Below the pieces are notes generated by a model that made no database searches, was not told where the DNA came from, and was given only the letters and a program-made list of their open reading frames with translations. From assembly GCA_019415985.1 (NCBI GenBank), contig DXYE01000072.1, positions 1 to 13,584 on the forward strand: a stretch of 13,584 nucleotides of DNA, in the 5' to 3' direction. How positions within the stretch are numbered: position 1 is the stretch's first letter; every line of letters starts with the position of its first letter. Below, piece after piece: positions 6,178-13,580 of the stretch. Source of the stretch: Clostridiales bacterium. GTDB lineage: Bacteria > Bacillota > Clostridia > Oscillospirales > CAG-272. The translations under genes and the position numbers were made by a program.

Positions 6178-6216
6178 TAGCTCAGAGCTATTGGTGAAAA
6201 CTTAGCCTGTGGCTAA
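6178..6216. promoter_or_regulatory. Two short inverted repeats upstream of the galM promoter
   Basis: The perfect palindrome TAGCTC-A-GAGCTA (6178-6190) and the inverted repeat TTAGCC-TGT-GGCTAA (6202-6216) lie 12 and 36 nt upstream of the galM -35 box. They could be regulator binding sites or minor hairpins. No known operator was recognised. Confidence 0.3.
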
Positions 6217-6277
6217 AAAATATTATTACAAGATGCGAGGCTACAGTATACTGCGATTCTATAATAAAGAAAAGAAG

Positions 6278-6382
6278 ATGATTATCGTTGTCGAAATGCC
6301 CCGGGGTGTTTTCGATAAAAGCCATGAGAGGCGTTATTCCCTCATTTATGAGTATGAACATGAATCCCGCCGTTTCTTCTAG
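6278..6382 (+). CDS. Possible 34-residue small protein, doubtful
   Basis: In the gap between galM and mscL a rightward frame starts at ATG 6278, after the purine-rich AAAGAAAAGAAG and 12 nt after a TATAAT at 6260-6265. It encodes a charged peptide beginning MIIVVEMPRGVFDKSHERR and ending with TAG inside the hairpin at 6366-6397. There is no good -35 box and I recognise no homologue. Chance is a fair alternative. Confidence 0.15.
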   Translation: MIIVVEMPRGVFDKSHERRYSLIYEYEHESRRFF

Positions 6383-6397
6383 AAGAGAAACGGCGGG
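6366..6397 (-). terminator. Terminator-like hairpin downstream of mscL
   Basis: CCCGCCGTTTCT (6366-6377) pairs perfectly with AGAAACGGCGGG (6386-6397) around an 8-nt loop, 14 nt beyond the mscL stop. The tail on the leftward strand (ATTCATGTTCAT) is only moderately U-rich. The stem is very stable, so termination of mscL is likely. Confidence 0.6.
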
Positions 6398-6410
6398 TCC
6401 GGTATACTTT

Positions 6411-6884
6411 CTATTCCTTGGGTTCTTTTTCGCTGCAGATCTGTTTGAGCAAATCGCGTATTTCTTTCAGCAATTGCTCCTGTGTCGGCGCATCAGAGGC
6501 TTTTTTCGGAACTTCCGGCACTACTTCCACTGCATGCGGCACCTTACCCAAATGGATTTTGGCAACTAAAAGATTTTTCCCTTTTGTCAGCAGACGAATC
6601 ATCAGAAAAATAGAGACGGCAACCAACAGAAAATCGATTACAGTTTGAAGAAAATTCCCATAATTTATACTGACTTCCGCACTTTCTGCCGTAGCGGATG
6701 CCAATACAATTTTAAGATCGGTAAAATCGACGCCGCCAATTAAAAAGCCGAGCGGCGGCATAATCAGATCGTTGACGAGCGATGTGACGATTTTACCGAA
6801 TGCACCGCCGATAACTACACCGACTGCCATGTCGATAACATTTCCTTTAAGGGCAAACGCTTTAAAATCCTGTATAATAGACAT
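6411..6884 (-). CDS. mscL: Large-conductance mechanosensitive channel MscL
   Basis: This 157-residue inner-membrane protein forms the homopentameric emergency valve that opens under membrane tension in hypo-osmotic shock. The N-terminal amphipathic helix and first transmembrane segment are typical: MSIIQDFKAFALKGNVIDMA leads into GVVIGGAFGKIVTSLVNDLIMPPLG (about 22-46), which lines the pore. A periplasmic loop follows (51-76), then the second transmembrane segment at about 77-99, a basic cluster (RLLTKGKN) and the C-terminal bundle helix (TQEQLLKEIRDLLKQ, 134-148). The length is slightly above average because of a linker of about 25 residues rich in Pro, Val and Glu. GGGAGG lies 9-10 nt before the start. 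It has its own consensus promoter just after dpaB, so it is probably expressed in vegetative cells. Confidence 0.96.
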   Translation of the reverse strand: MSIIQDFKAFALKGNVIDMAVGVVIGGAFGKIVTSLVNDLIMPPLGFLIGGVDFTDLKIVLASATAESAEVSINYGNFLQTVIDFLLVAVSIFLMIRLLTKGKNLLVAKIHLGKVPHAVEVVPEVPKKASDAPTQEQLLKEIRDLLKQICSEKEPKE

Positions 6885-6918
6885 ATGCCGAAACCTCCCA
6901 GAGATCTAAGACAGTTTT

Positions 6919-6947
6919 ATCATATCAGGTTTCAGGCGGTTTGTCAA
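6919..6947 (-). promoter_or_regulatory. Consensus sigma-A promoter of mscL
   Basis: Read leftward: TTGACA (6947-6942), a 17-nt spacer and TATGAT (6924-6919). It fits exactly into the 82-nt gap between the dpaB stop and the mscL start, with transcription starting near 6912. Confidence 0.88.
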
Positions 6948-6966
6948 GCGAATATCCGGTATGATA

Positions 6967-7509
6967 TCATTGATATTCCGCAAGTATTGTTTGTGTCATC
7001 GCCGGCAAAGCGGAAAAATCGCAGACTAGTGAATAGGGTTTACCTTTGGGATCGTCTTTCTCCATAGGAGCAAAATAGACATGTTTTCTTTGAGACATTG
7101 TGGCTATGTTTTTTAAATTAGCGGAAAGTGCATCATTGGACGCCAGCGCGATCAGTACAGGCCGGTTGCTTCTGAGCTGAGCTTTGGCGGCCATTGTCAC
7201 AGACGTATCTGTTATTCCGTTTGCCATTTTTGCCAGAGTATTACCGGTACATGGCGATATGATCAGAAGATCCAGATTGATTTTAGGACCGAGAGGTTCA
7301 GCGTCTTTTATGGTATGGATAACAGGTCTGCCGCACAGTGTTTCCACATTCAGAATCAACTCGGCCGCAGTGCCGAAGCGTGTGTTGGTATTATACACAA
7401 TTTCACTCATCAGAGGAAGGACTTCGTATCCGTCCTGAATGAGCTGCCGGAGTGCGGCGAGAGATTTCGCGTGTGTACAGAAGGAACCGCAAAATGCGTA
7501 ACCAATCAT
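6967..7509 (-). CDS. dpaB: Dipicolinate synthase subunit B (SpoVFB)
   Basis: This 180-residue protein is the flavoprotein-like subunit of dipicolinate synthase, which converts the lysine-pathway intermediate dihydrodipicolinate into dipicolinic acid in the mother cell during sporulation. Dipicolinate is exported into the forespore and chelated with calcium. The N-terminus GYAFCGSFCTHAKSL matches the flavoprotein fold used by DpaB, and the family-typical PCTGNTLAKMANGITDTSV occurs at 87-105, followed by KAQLRSNRPVLIALASNDAL. Length is close to that of known DpaB proteins. Its ATG overlaps the dpaA stop (ATGA, 7506-7509), so the two are co-translated. No clear terminator follows; the mscL promoter begins 20 nt downstream of the stop. 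Confidence 0.95.
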   Translation of the reverse strand: MIGYAFCGSFCTHAKSLAALRQLIQDGYEVLPLMSEIVYNTNTRFGTAAELILNVETLCGRPVIHTIKDAEPLGPKINLDLLIISPCTGNTLAKMANGITDTSVTMAAKAQLRSNRPVLIALASNDALSANLKNIATMSQRKHVYFAPMEKDDPKGKPYSLVCDFSALPAMTQTILAEYQ

Positions 7510-8402
7510 AAGGAATCCAACACTCCTTCCGACTGCATAATGTTGAGAATACTTTCCTTGATGATGCGTCCGGCAGTCACGGGCGCTACCTTACCGGGGA
7601 GGGAAAGGGCCCAGATGACGTTGATACCGCATTCTTTGGCATAATCCATATCCACACCGCCGGGCTTTGATGCAAGATCGATGATCAGTGTATGCGGGTC
7701 CATTTCCTTCAGGATATTTTTTCCAAGAAGCAGATCGGGCACTGTATTGAAAATAATATCATGCGCGACAGTGGCCTTTCCGATATCCCGGATATGAACG
7801 GGGATACAGTCCATTGCGCGGATCCATGCAAAATCCTCATGCTTACGGGCAGCGACCGTCACCTCCGCCCCAAGCGCACGCAGCGTCATCGATAAAATTT
7901 TGCCGACGCGGCCGAAGCCGAGTACCATACAGCGCGAGGAATGAATGGTATATGGAACTTCGCTCATGGCAATGGCCACAGCGCCTTCTGCGGTAGGAAT
8001 CGCGTTGGAAATCAGAAGTTCCTCGCGGTCAAAATAGTCGTACAAACGAACGCCTGCTTCTTTAGCCATGGCATAAATTTTTTCATTCAACCGACCGCCG
8101 GCCGCTATCTGACCCTTGCACATACAGTCAAATATATCTGACAAACGGATATATTCTTTTGTTAAAGGGCAGTTCAGGCGTACATTGTCCTGACTAAAGG
8201 GGATGGGCAGAATCACCATAGCGGCGAATTTAATTGCCGATGCAAGATCGGTACATCGGGTAATTTCGCCGTAATCGCCTTCGTATGTGTCGATTCCGAA
8301 CAAAGCAACTTCAAAGCCGTCGGAGGCAAGCTCCCGGGCCATAACGAGCTGCCGGAGATCTCCGCCGATAACGGCGAGTTTTATTTCATTTTTTTGCATC
8401 AT
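7506..8402 (-). CDS. dpaA: Dipicolinate synthase subunit A (SpoVFA)
   Basis: This 298-residue protein is the dehydrogenase-like subunit of dipicolinate synthase. The DpaA-specific N-terminal domain begins KLAVIGGDLRQLVMARELA (8-26), and FGIDTYEG follows. The second part is a Rossmann domain with the dinucleotide loop VLGFGRVGK at 160-168 and VTVAARK after it. The C-terminal IDLASKPGGVDMDYAKECGI and ALSLPGKVAPVTAGRII are typical of the family. An AAAGGA site lies 11 nt before the first of two tandem ATG codons. In Bacillus this operon is read by mother-cell sigma-K; CATATACTG (8453-8445) resembles a sigma-K or sigma-E -10 element, but I found no matching -35. In B. subtilis dpaAB is followed by asd, dapG and dapA; here mscL follows instead. 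Confidence 0.96.
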   Translation of the reverse strand: MMQKNEIKLAVIGGDLRQLVMARELASDGFEVALFGIDTYEGDYGEITRCTDLASAIKFAAMVILPIPFSQDNVRLNCPLTKEYIRLSDIFDCMCKGQIAAGGRLNEKIYAMAKEAGVRLYDYFDREELLISNAIPTAEGAVAIAMSEVPYTIHSSRCMVLGFGRVGKILSMTLRALGAEVTVAARKHEDFAWIRAMDCIPVHIRDIGKATVAHDIIFNTVPDLLLGKNILKEMDPHTLIIDLASKPGGVDMDYAKECGINVIWALSLPGKVAPVTAGRIIKESILNIMQSEGVLDSL

Positions 8403-8821
8403 ATTTGAATCGGTCCTTTCTCCGTATCAACAATGGGTATATCACAGTATATGACGGAAAAAGACACCTTGACACGCAGGCTGAGACATCCAGCTAAAGA
8501 AAACGCAGAAAAGTGGATATGTATATGGACAGTTTTCAGTCACACTTTCGAGAGACAGTGGAGCGGTGAGGGCTGCGGCTTGTATTCGGAGGGGAGAAAA
8601 ACATCTGATTTCTATGTTGCTTTAGGATACAGCAGGGGAAGCAGTATGTGTGCTTTTCGCTGCATCTTTAGCGCGAACATCGCTACACAGAAAATCAGCA
8701 TACGATTTTCGAGAAATGTGGACACTTTTGCTGTATACGACTTCGACGCCTCCGAATTCTGCTTTCTTTTGACGCGGTTTTACTGTAGATTCAGAGGGAA
8801 AACGGCGGTAAAAAGAAGGAG
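8403..8821. other. Long intergenic region upstream of dpaA without a recognisable gene
   Basis: It must contain the leftward dpaA promoter and leader, but no sporulation promoter could be assigned firmly. A rightward frame of 150 codons (8433-8885) runs through it, rich in Arg, Cys and Phe, with no visible ribosome binding site and crossing the hairpin at 8822-8854, so it is probably not a gene. A TTGACA at 8469-8474 has no acceptable -10 partner. Confidence 0.5.
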
Positions 8822-8854
8822 GGGTGCTGCAAAATACTTCATTTTGCAGCACCC
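8822..8854 (-). terminator. Strong hairpin, probable terminator of purB
   Basis: GGGTGCTGCAAAAT (8822-8835) pairs perfectly with ATTTTGCAGCACCC (8841-8854) around a 5-nt loop. On the leftward strand it lies about 95 nt after the purB stop and is followed by the pyrimidine-rich CTCCTTCTTTTTACC, a serviceable U-tract. Confidence 0.65.
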
Positions 8855-8880
8855 TCTTCCATATAAACTACCCCTGTCTC

Positions 8881-8903
8881 CATGAATGCAGACTATATTC
8901 ATG
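8881..8903. repeat. Minor inverted repeat downstream of purB
   Basis: CATGAAT (8881-8887) pairs with ATTCATG (8897-8903) around a 9-nt loop, between the purB stop and its probable terminator. It has no clear role. Confidence 0.3.
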
Positions 8904-8948
8904 CATTATGAAGCAGATCTATGATCAAAGCCTTCTTATGCAGAATGA

Positions 8949-10376
8949 TCAGACAAATAACTCCGTTTGTTCTGCAATCGCGCCGGTTTTGAGAAGCGGA
9001 TCGATGTAGGTGCTTATGAATTCTTCAACCTGTTCGGCACTGCGGCCGGTATATTTAGACGGTTCCAACAATGCTTCCGCATCCTTATGGGTCAGACCGA
9101 AGGCGCTGTCCGCACAGATTCGATCAATGAGATCATTATCCAGACCGTCCTCCTTTACGCGTTTTCCTGCGGCCATGGCATGGACCCGAATTCTTTCATG
9201 CAATTCCTGGCGGTCACCGCCGCGCTTTACCGCATCCAGCATGATGTTTTCGCTTGCCATAAATGGAAGCTCAGCCATAACACGTTTATGAATCACCCTA
9301 GGATACACAACAATACCGGATGTTATATTTCCATAAATATTCAGTAGAGAATCAACGGCGAGAAAGGCCTCGGCAACAGACAGTCTTTTGTTGGCACTGT
9401 CGTCGAGCGTGCGCTCAAACCATTGTGTTGCGGCTGTATACGCAGGGTTCTGTGCGTCGGCGATGACATAGCGAGCCAAAGCGGAGATCCTTTCGCTGCG
9501 CATGGGATTGCGCTTGTAAGGCATTGCCGATGACCCGATTTGTTTGCTTTCAAACGGCTCTTCCATTTCCTTAAAGGATTGCAGCAGACGCATATCATTA
9601 GAAAACTTATAGGCGCTTTGAGCGATTCCGGAAAGCACATTCAAAACGCGGCTGTCAAATTTTCTGGAATATGTTTGACCGGAAACCGGAACGACCTCTT
9701 CAAAGCCCATTTCCTCAGCGATCATTTTCTCCGCCAGCTTTACTTTTTGTTGATCTCCGTCAAAAATTTCGAGAAAGCTCGCCTGTGTACCGGTGGTTCC
9801 CTTGGATCCCAGCAGTTTTAGAGATGCAGCGGTATGATCCAAGTCCTCCAGATCCAAGAGCAGCTCATACATCCAAAGCGAGGCGCGTTTGCCGACCGTG
9901 GTTAGCTGGGCCGGCTGGAGATGCGTATAAGCCAGAGCAGGCAAATCCTTATATTTCAATGCAAATGCCTTGAGATTTCGAAGTACGGTTAGAATCTTAG
10001 CGCGTACCAGGCGGAGCGCCTCACGCATGATGATCATATCTGTATTGTCACCTACATAGCAGGAGGTGGCGCCGTAATGAATGATGGGACGCGCCTTGGG
10101 GCATACATCGCCGAATGTATGCACATGTGCCATAACATCATGACGGAGCTGCTTTTCGTAGGTAGCCGCCGCGTCGTAATCGATATCATATATATGTGCC
10201 TCCATCTCCGAAATCTGTTCATCGGTAATTTGGACACCAAGCGCTTTTTCAGCTTTAGCAAGCGCTACCCAAAGCTTGCGGAAAGTAGAAAATTTCATAT
10301 CCTGCGAAAAGAGATATTGCATTTCCTTGCTTGCATACCGAGTGGAAAAAGGACTTTCATATGCAGATTTTGACAT
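8949..10376 (-). CDS. purB: Adenylosuccinate lyase
   Basis: This 475-residue cytoplasmic enzyme acts twice in purine synthesis, releasing fumarate from SAICAR to give AICAR and from adenylosuccinate to give AMP. It belongs to the fumarase/aspartase superfamily: the signature GSSAMPYKRNP at 281-291 holds the mobile catalytic-loop serine, HDVMAHVH (79-86) and TSCYVGDNTDM (104-114) form the first two conserved regions, and YTHLQPAQ (150-157) carries the catalytic His152. The length and the YKRNP form match the group that includes human ADSL, longer than the roughly 430-residue B. subtilis type. AGGAGGT lies 12 nt before the start, slightly long. No other pur gene is near and no promoter is obvious in the 169-nt upstream gap, so it may be read through from the aminotransferase gene. 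Confidence 0.96.
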   Translation of the reverse strand: MSKSAYESPFSTRYASKEMQYLFSQDMKFSTFRKLWVALAKAEKALGVQITDEQISEMEAHIYDIDYDAAATYEKQLRHDVMAHVHTFGDVCPKARPIIHYGATSCYVGDNTDMIIMREALRLVRAKILTVLRNLKAFALKYKDLPALAYTHLQPAQLTTVGKRASLWMYELLLDLEDLDHTAASLKLLGSKGTTGTQASFLEIFDGDQQKVKLAEKMIAEEMGFEEVVPVSGQTYSRKFDSRVLNVLSGIAQSAYKFSNDMRLLQSFKEMEEPFESKQIGSSAMPYKRNPMRSERISALARYVIADAQNPAYTAATQWFERTLDDSANKRLSVAEAFLAVDSLLNIYGNITSGIVVYPRVIHKRVMAELPFMASENIMLDAVKRGGDRQELHERIRVHAMAAGKRVKEDGLDNDLIDRICADSAFGLTHKDAEALLEPSKYTGRSAEQVEEFISTYIDPLLKTGAIAEQTELFV

Positions 10377-10545
10377 ATGTGTTTTTTACCTCCTGTTAAA
10401 ATCATTGTCAAAAGGATAAAAATGAGTTCGACGGATCCTTTAGTACGCGAAATACCGGCACAGCATAGCGGGAGTCCTTTCCGTTTCCGCATACACCGGG
10501 TACTTGAATCCTATGTATTGTGAAACCCAGCCGATGCCGCGACTG
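10377..10545. other. Gap between the aminotransferase gene and purB
   Basis: The only clear element is the purB ribosome binding site (leftward AGGAGGT at 10394-10388). A leftward TTGACA near 10417-10412 is too close to the gene to be a usable -35 box. No terminator hairpin was seen, so co-transcription of the two genes is possible. Confidence 0.45.
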
Positions 10546-11832
10546 TTATTTTTGCAGCAATTTTTCAAGGGCAGCAATTTTTACACAGCAGCAGAGGATA
10601 TCCACAGCAGTCTGAAGCTCCTCTATAGACGGATATGTTGGAGCGATGCGAAGATTTCTGTCTTTGGGATCCATGCCGTAAGGATAAGTGGCGCCCGCGT
10701 CTGTCATACAGACACCACATTCCTTGGCGAGTGAAAAAACACGTTTGGCACAGCCGTCGCTGACGTTGAGACTGATAAAATAACCGCCGCGCGGTTTGTG
10801 ATATGTCACGATGCCCAGTGGAACCAGTTGATTTTCAAACGCGTTAAGAACCAGATCAAATTTTGGACGCAGCAGAGCGGCATGCTTTTTCATATGCTCT
10901 AAAACCCCTTCAGCGTTTCCGAAAAAGCGCACATGACGCAGCATATTCATTTTGTCATGCCCGATCGTCTGAACGCGCAGTACTTTTCTCGCTTCCTCGA
11001 GATTTTCTGTACTGGCGGCAAAAATAGAGACACCGGAACCTGGAAAGGTGATTTTTGAAGTAGAAGCAAAAACATAGAGCATGTTTTCGCGTTTTCCGTC
11101 TTTCAAAAGACGGAAAAGATTGAGCAGCTTGTCGCCCGGCTCATAAATATCGTGTACGGCATAAGCATTGTCCCAAAAAATTCGAAAATCCTTTGCTGCG
11201 GGTTCAAGCGCTGCAAAGCGGCAGACTGTTTCGTCGGAATAAGTAATACCGTCGGGATTACTGTATTTGGGTGTACACCAGATCCCTTTGACAGAAGGAT
11301 CGCTTTCAACCAATTTTTCCACGGTATCCATATCCGGGCCGTCCGGCGTCATTTCAATTGGAATCATTTCAATGCCGAGTGACTCGCATATGGCAAAATG
11401 TCGATCGTAGCCCGGGGAAGGGCAGAGAAACCGTACCTTTTCCAGACGGCACCATGGCGTCTCTCCGAGTATTCCGTACAACATTGCACGTGCTACTGTG
11501 TCATACATAATATTTAAGCTTGAATTGCCGCAGACGACGATATTTTGAGCGGGAATATCCAGCAGATCGGCAAACAACTGCCTTGCCTCCGGAATTCCAT
11601 CCGGTAGACCGTAGCTTCTGCAGTCGTCGCCGGTTGACGACTTAATCTCCTTTGGTGAAATACTCTCAAGCATGCCAGAACTGAGGTCGAGCTGATCCGT
11701 TCCCGGTTTGCCTCTCGCCATATTCAAGGAAAGATTTTGGGCTTTAAATTGGTCGTAAAGTTTACACTGCTGTTTCCACTCGCTTTCAAGCTCTGCGCGG
11801 CTGAACTGTGCGTACGGCTTATCGTTCGACAT
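10546..11832 (-). CDS. PLP-dependent aminotransferase, aspartate aminotransferase class Ic type
   Basis: This 428-residue fold-type I enzyme should transfer the amino group between aspartate and 2-oxoglutarate or a related pair, with pyridoxal phosphate. Key residues are all visible: a substrate-loop region SLNMARGKPGTDQLDLS (35-51), the cofactor-phosphate-binding GNSSLN (102-107), YSNPDG with Asn192, WDNAY with Asp221 pairing the pyridine nitrogen, ASTSK with Schiff-base Lys260, and NLRIAPTYP with carboxylate-binding Arg395. The SGMLESISP and RSYGLPDGIPEAR segments fit the class Ic aspartate aminotransferases (Pfam PF12897, sometimes annotated MocR-like) rather than AspB. The frame is open back to 11979, but the family start is MSNDKPYAQF at 11832, with AAAGGAG 13 nt upstream. 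There is no DNA-binding domain, so it is not a MocR regulator. It lies downstream of asnS. Confidence 0.9.
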   Translation of the reverse strand: MSNDKPYAQFSRAELESEWKQQCKLYDQFKAQNLSLNMARGKPGTDQLDLSSGMLESISPKEIKSSTGDDCRSYGLPDGIPEARQLFADLLDIPAQNIVVCGNSSLNIMYDTVARAMLYGILGETPWCRLEKVRFLCPSPGYDRHFAICESLGIEMIPIEMTPDGPDMDTVEKLVESDPSVKGIWCTPKYSNPDGITYSDETVCRFAALEPAAKDFRIFWDNAYAVHDIYEPGDKLLNLFRLLKDGKRENMLYVFASTSKITFPGSGVSIFAASTENLEEARKVLRVQTIGHDKMNMLRHVRFFGNAEGVLEHMKKHAALLRPKFDLVLNAFENQLVPLGIVTYHKPRGGYFISLNVSDGCAKRVFSLAKECGVCMTDAGATYPYGMDPKDRNLRIAPTYPSIEELQTAVDILCCCVKIAALEKLLQK

Positions 11833-12066
11833 AATGGTATCTTTGCTCCTTTGATATGTAAAATAAATAAGATATAATATCGATATGCGGATCATCGGGT
11901 ATCTGATCTGCGGAATTTTGCTTTGGCAGAAGTTTTCACAAAGAGAGGCCACTGACAAAAAATCTGGAAAGGTTTCCAAACGGTATACAATGCTTTTTCC
12001 GTATAAGCGGCTGCCGTTTGAGTCGGCAGCCGTAAAAAAACAGATGATACTTTAAAACTAAAGGGA
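11833..12066. other. Gap between asnS and the aminotransferase gene
   Basis: It holds the aminotransferase ribosome binding site (leftward AAAGGAG at 11852-11846), an AT-rich stretch at 11855-11885 that could supply a -10 box, though no -35 was recognised, and the hairpin at 12008-12032. The open frame upstream of 11832 is rejected as coding. Confidence 0.45.
12008..12032 (-). terminator. GC-rich hairpin after asnS, possible terminator
   Basis: CGGCTGCCG (12008-12016) pairs perfectly with CGGCAGCCG (12024-12032) around a 7-nt loop, starting 34 nt after the asnS stop. On the leftward strand the T-run precedes the stem and the tail is CTTATACGG, so it is not a canonical intrinsic terminator. 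It may cause partial termination or stabilise the asnS mRNA end. Confidence 0.4.
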
Positions 12067-13461
12067 TTAAAAGTCGATTTGTCCGGTCGTGCGGGGAAAT
12101 GCTTCCACATCACGGATATTGGAAACGGCTGTGACATACATGAGCAGACGCTCAAAGCCCAATCCAAATCCCGCATGTCGGGTTCCTCCGAATTTTCTGA
12201 GTTCAGTGTACCACCAGTAGTCCTTTGGATTCAGATGAAAACGGTTCATGGCCTCTTCGAGGAATGTAAGACGCTCTTCTCTTTGGGAACCTCCGATGAG
12301 CTCTCCCACACCCGGTACCAGCAAATCCATGGCTGCAACTGTCTTTCCGTCGTCGTTCAAACGCATATAAAACGCTTTGATTTCACGCGGCCAGTCCGTT
12401 ACAAAGACAGGCTTGCGGAAAACTTCTTCACAGAGATACCGTTCGTGCTCTGTCTGTAAATCGCTGCCCCAGGAAATCGGGTATTCAAAGGTTCGCCCAC
12501 TGTTTTCGAGCAGCCGTATTGCTTCGGTGTAGGATACACGGGCGAAAGGTGCTTCAATCAAACTGTGCAACCGTTGCAGCAGACTGCTGTCAAAAAATTT
12601 GTTGAAGAATTCAAGCTCAGCATTACAGTTTTCCAGCAGATATCGGATAATATATTGCAGCATTTCCTCTGCGAGTTCCATATCATCCTCAAGATCCGCA
12701 AAGGCAATTTCCGGCTCCATCATCCAAAATTCTGCGGCATGCCGCGGCGTATTGGATTTCTCCGCGCGAAACGTAGGGCCAAACGTATAAATATTGGCAA
12801 AGGCCATTGCAAAACATTCGCCGTTGAGCTGACCGGAAACCGTCAGATTTGTAGATTTTCCAAAAAAATCTTCGGTATAATCTACTTGTCCGTCCTCTGT
12901 TCGGGGAAGATTGTTCAGATCCAGAGAAGTGACCCGGAACATCTCTCCGGCGCCTTCACAGTCGCTGGATGTAAGAATGGGCGTATGGACATAAACAAAA
13001 TCTCTTTCCTGAAAAAATTTATGAATGGCGTAGGCAGCGGCGGAACGTACACGAAAAACCGCGCTGAACGTATTTGTACGCGGACGTAAATGCGCAATGG
13101 TGCGAAGGTATTCAAGCGAATGCTTTTTTTTCTGTAATGGAAAATCCGGAGCAGATGCCCCTTCCACTTGAATGCAGGAAGCCTTAAGCTCAAAAGGCTG
13201 TTTTGCTTCCGGCGTAAGACAGAATGTACCTTCCACAATCAACGAACAGCCGATGTTCTGACCGGCTATATCTTTATAATTATCAAGCTTGCTGTCTTCA
13301 AAAACAATTTGAAGATTTTTGAAATAACTGCCGTCATTCAGTTCGATAAAACCAAAAAGATTACTTGCCCGTATCGTTCTGGCCCAGCCGGCGACTGTAA
13401 TCTTTTGATCCTTGTATTGATCGGGATTCTTAAAAATCTGTCTGATCTGGAGTCTTTTCAT
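12067..13461 (-). CDS. asnS: Asparaginyl-tRNA synthetase
   Basis: This 464-residue class IIb synthetase attaches asparagine to tRNA-Asn. The N-terminal OB-fold anticodon-binding domain spans about 15-105 ([23 protein letters not shown]). The linker [13 protein letters not shown] (118-130) leads to the catalytic domain, with motif 2 [21 protein letters not shown] from 231 and motif 3 [14 protein letters not shown] at 431-444. The SNTPRH form is typical of AsnRS rather than AspRS, and the ending [10 protein letters not shown] is characteristic. Length is normal and the frame is complete. The ribosome binding site is weak: GAAAGGT lies 13 nt before the ATG at 13461, and another ATG in between is out of frame. 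Presence of AsnS implies direct Asn-tRNA charging. Confidence 0.97.
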   Translation of the reverse strand: MKRLQIRQIFKNPDQYKDQKITVAGWARTIRASNLFGFIELNDGSYFKNLQIVFEDSKLDNYKDIAGQNIGCSLIVEGTFCLTPEAKQPFELKASCIQVEGASAPDFPLQKKKHSLEYLRTIAHLRPRTNTFSAVFRVRSAAAYAIHKFFQERDFVYVHTPILTSSDCEGAGEMFRVTSLDLNNLPRTEDGQVDYTEDFFGKSTNLTVSGQLNGECFAMAFANIYTFGPTFRAEKSNTPRHAAEFWMMEPEIAFADLEDDMELAEEMLQYIIRYLLENCNAELEFFNKFFDSSLLQRLHSLIEAPFARVSYTEAIRLLENSGRTFEYPISWGSDLQTEHERYLCEEVFRKPVFVTDWPREIKAFYMRLNDDGKTVAAMDLLVPGVGELIGGSQREERLTFLEEAMNRFHLNPKDYWWYTELRKFGGTRHAGFGLGFERLLMYVTAVSNIRDVEAFPRTTGQIDF

Positions 13462-13514
13462 TGCTAATGACCATACCTTTCACAAAAATCAGCAAGATTC
13501 TACGCTGAAATTTA

Positions 13515-13545
13515 TTTTGCAGGAAATTTAAATGATACTGCAAAA
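13515..13545 (-). promoter_or_regulatory. Hairpin in the asnS leader
   Basis: TTTTGCAG (13515-13522) pairs with CTGCAAAA (13538-13545) around a 15-nt loop, in the untranslated leader of asnS. No T-box core motif (GGGTGGNACCGCG) is present in the visible 123 nt, and no U-tract follows the stem. Its role is unknown. Confidence 0.35.
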
Positions 13546-13563
13546 CAAAGGGAGAAAAAATCA

Positions 13564-13580
13564 ATTATAATTATATTATA
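13564..13580 (-). promoter_or_regulatory. Probable asnS -10 region, cut by the window edge
   Basis: Three overlapping or adjacent TATAAT matches occur on the leftward strand (13569-13564, 13575-13570, 13580-13575). The -35 box would lie at or beyond the window end, so the promoter cannot be fully judged. A start near 13555 would give a leader of about 95 nt, too short for a T-box. Confidence 0.45.

Noticed and set aside
7315..7644. 109-codon frame antisense to dpaB/dpaA
   Set aside because: Shadow of two firmly identified overlapping genes; no independent signals.
8433..8885. 150-codon rightward frame upstream of dpaA
   Set aside because: No ribosome binding site, unusual Arg/Cys/Phe-rich composition, and it runs through the perfect hairpin at 8822-8854.
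11833..11979. 49-residue N-terminal extension of the aminotransferase
   Set aside because: AT-rich leader-like sequence containing the ribosome binding site of ATG 11832; the translated extension is not aminotransferase-like.
12565..13089. 174-codon frame antisense to asnS
   Set aside because: It lies entirely within the well-supported asnS gene and its sequence reflects the reverse complement of conserved synthetase motifs.
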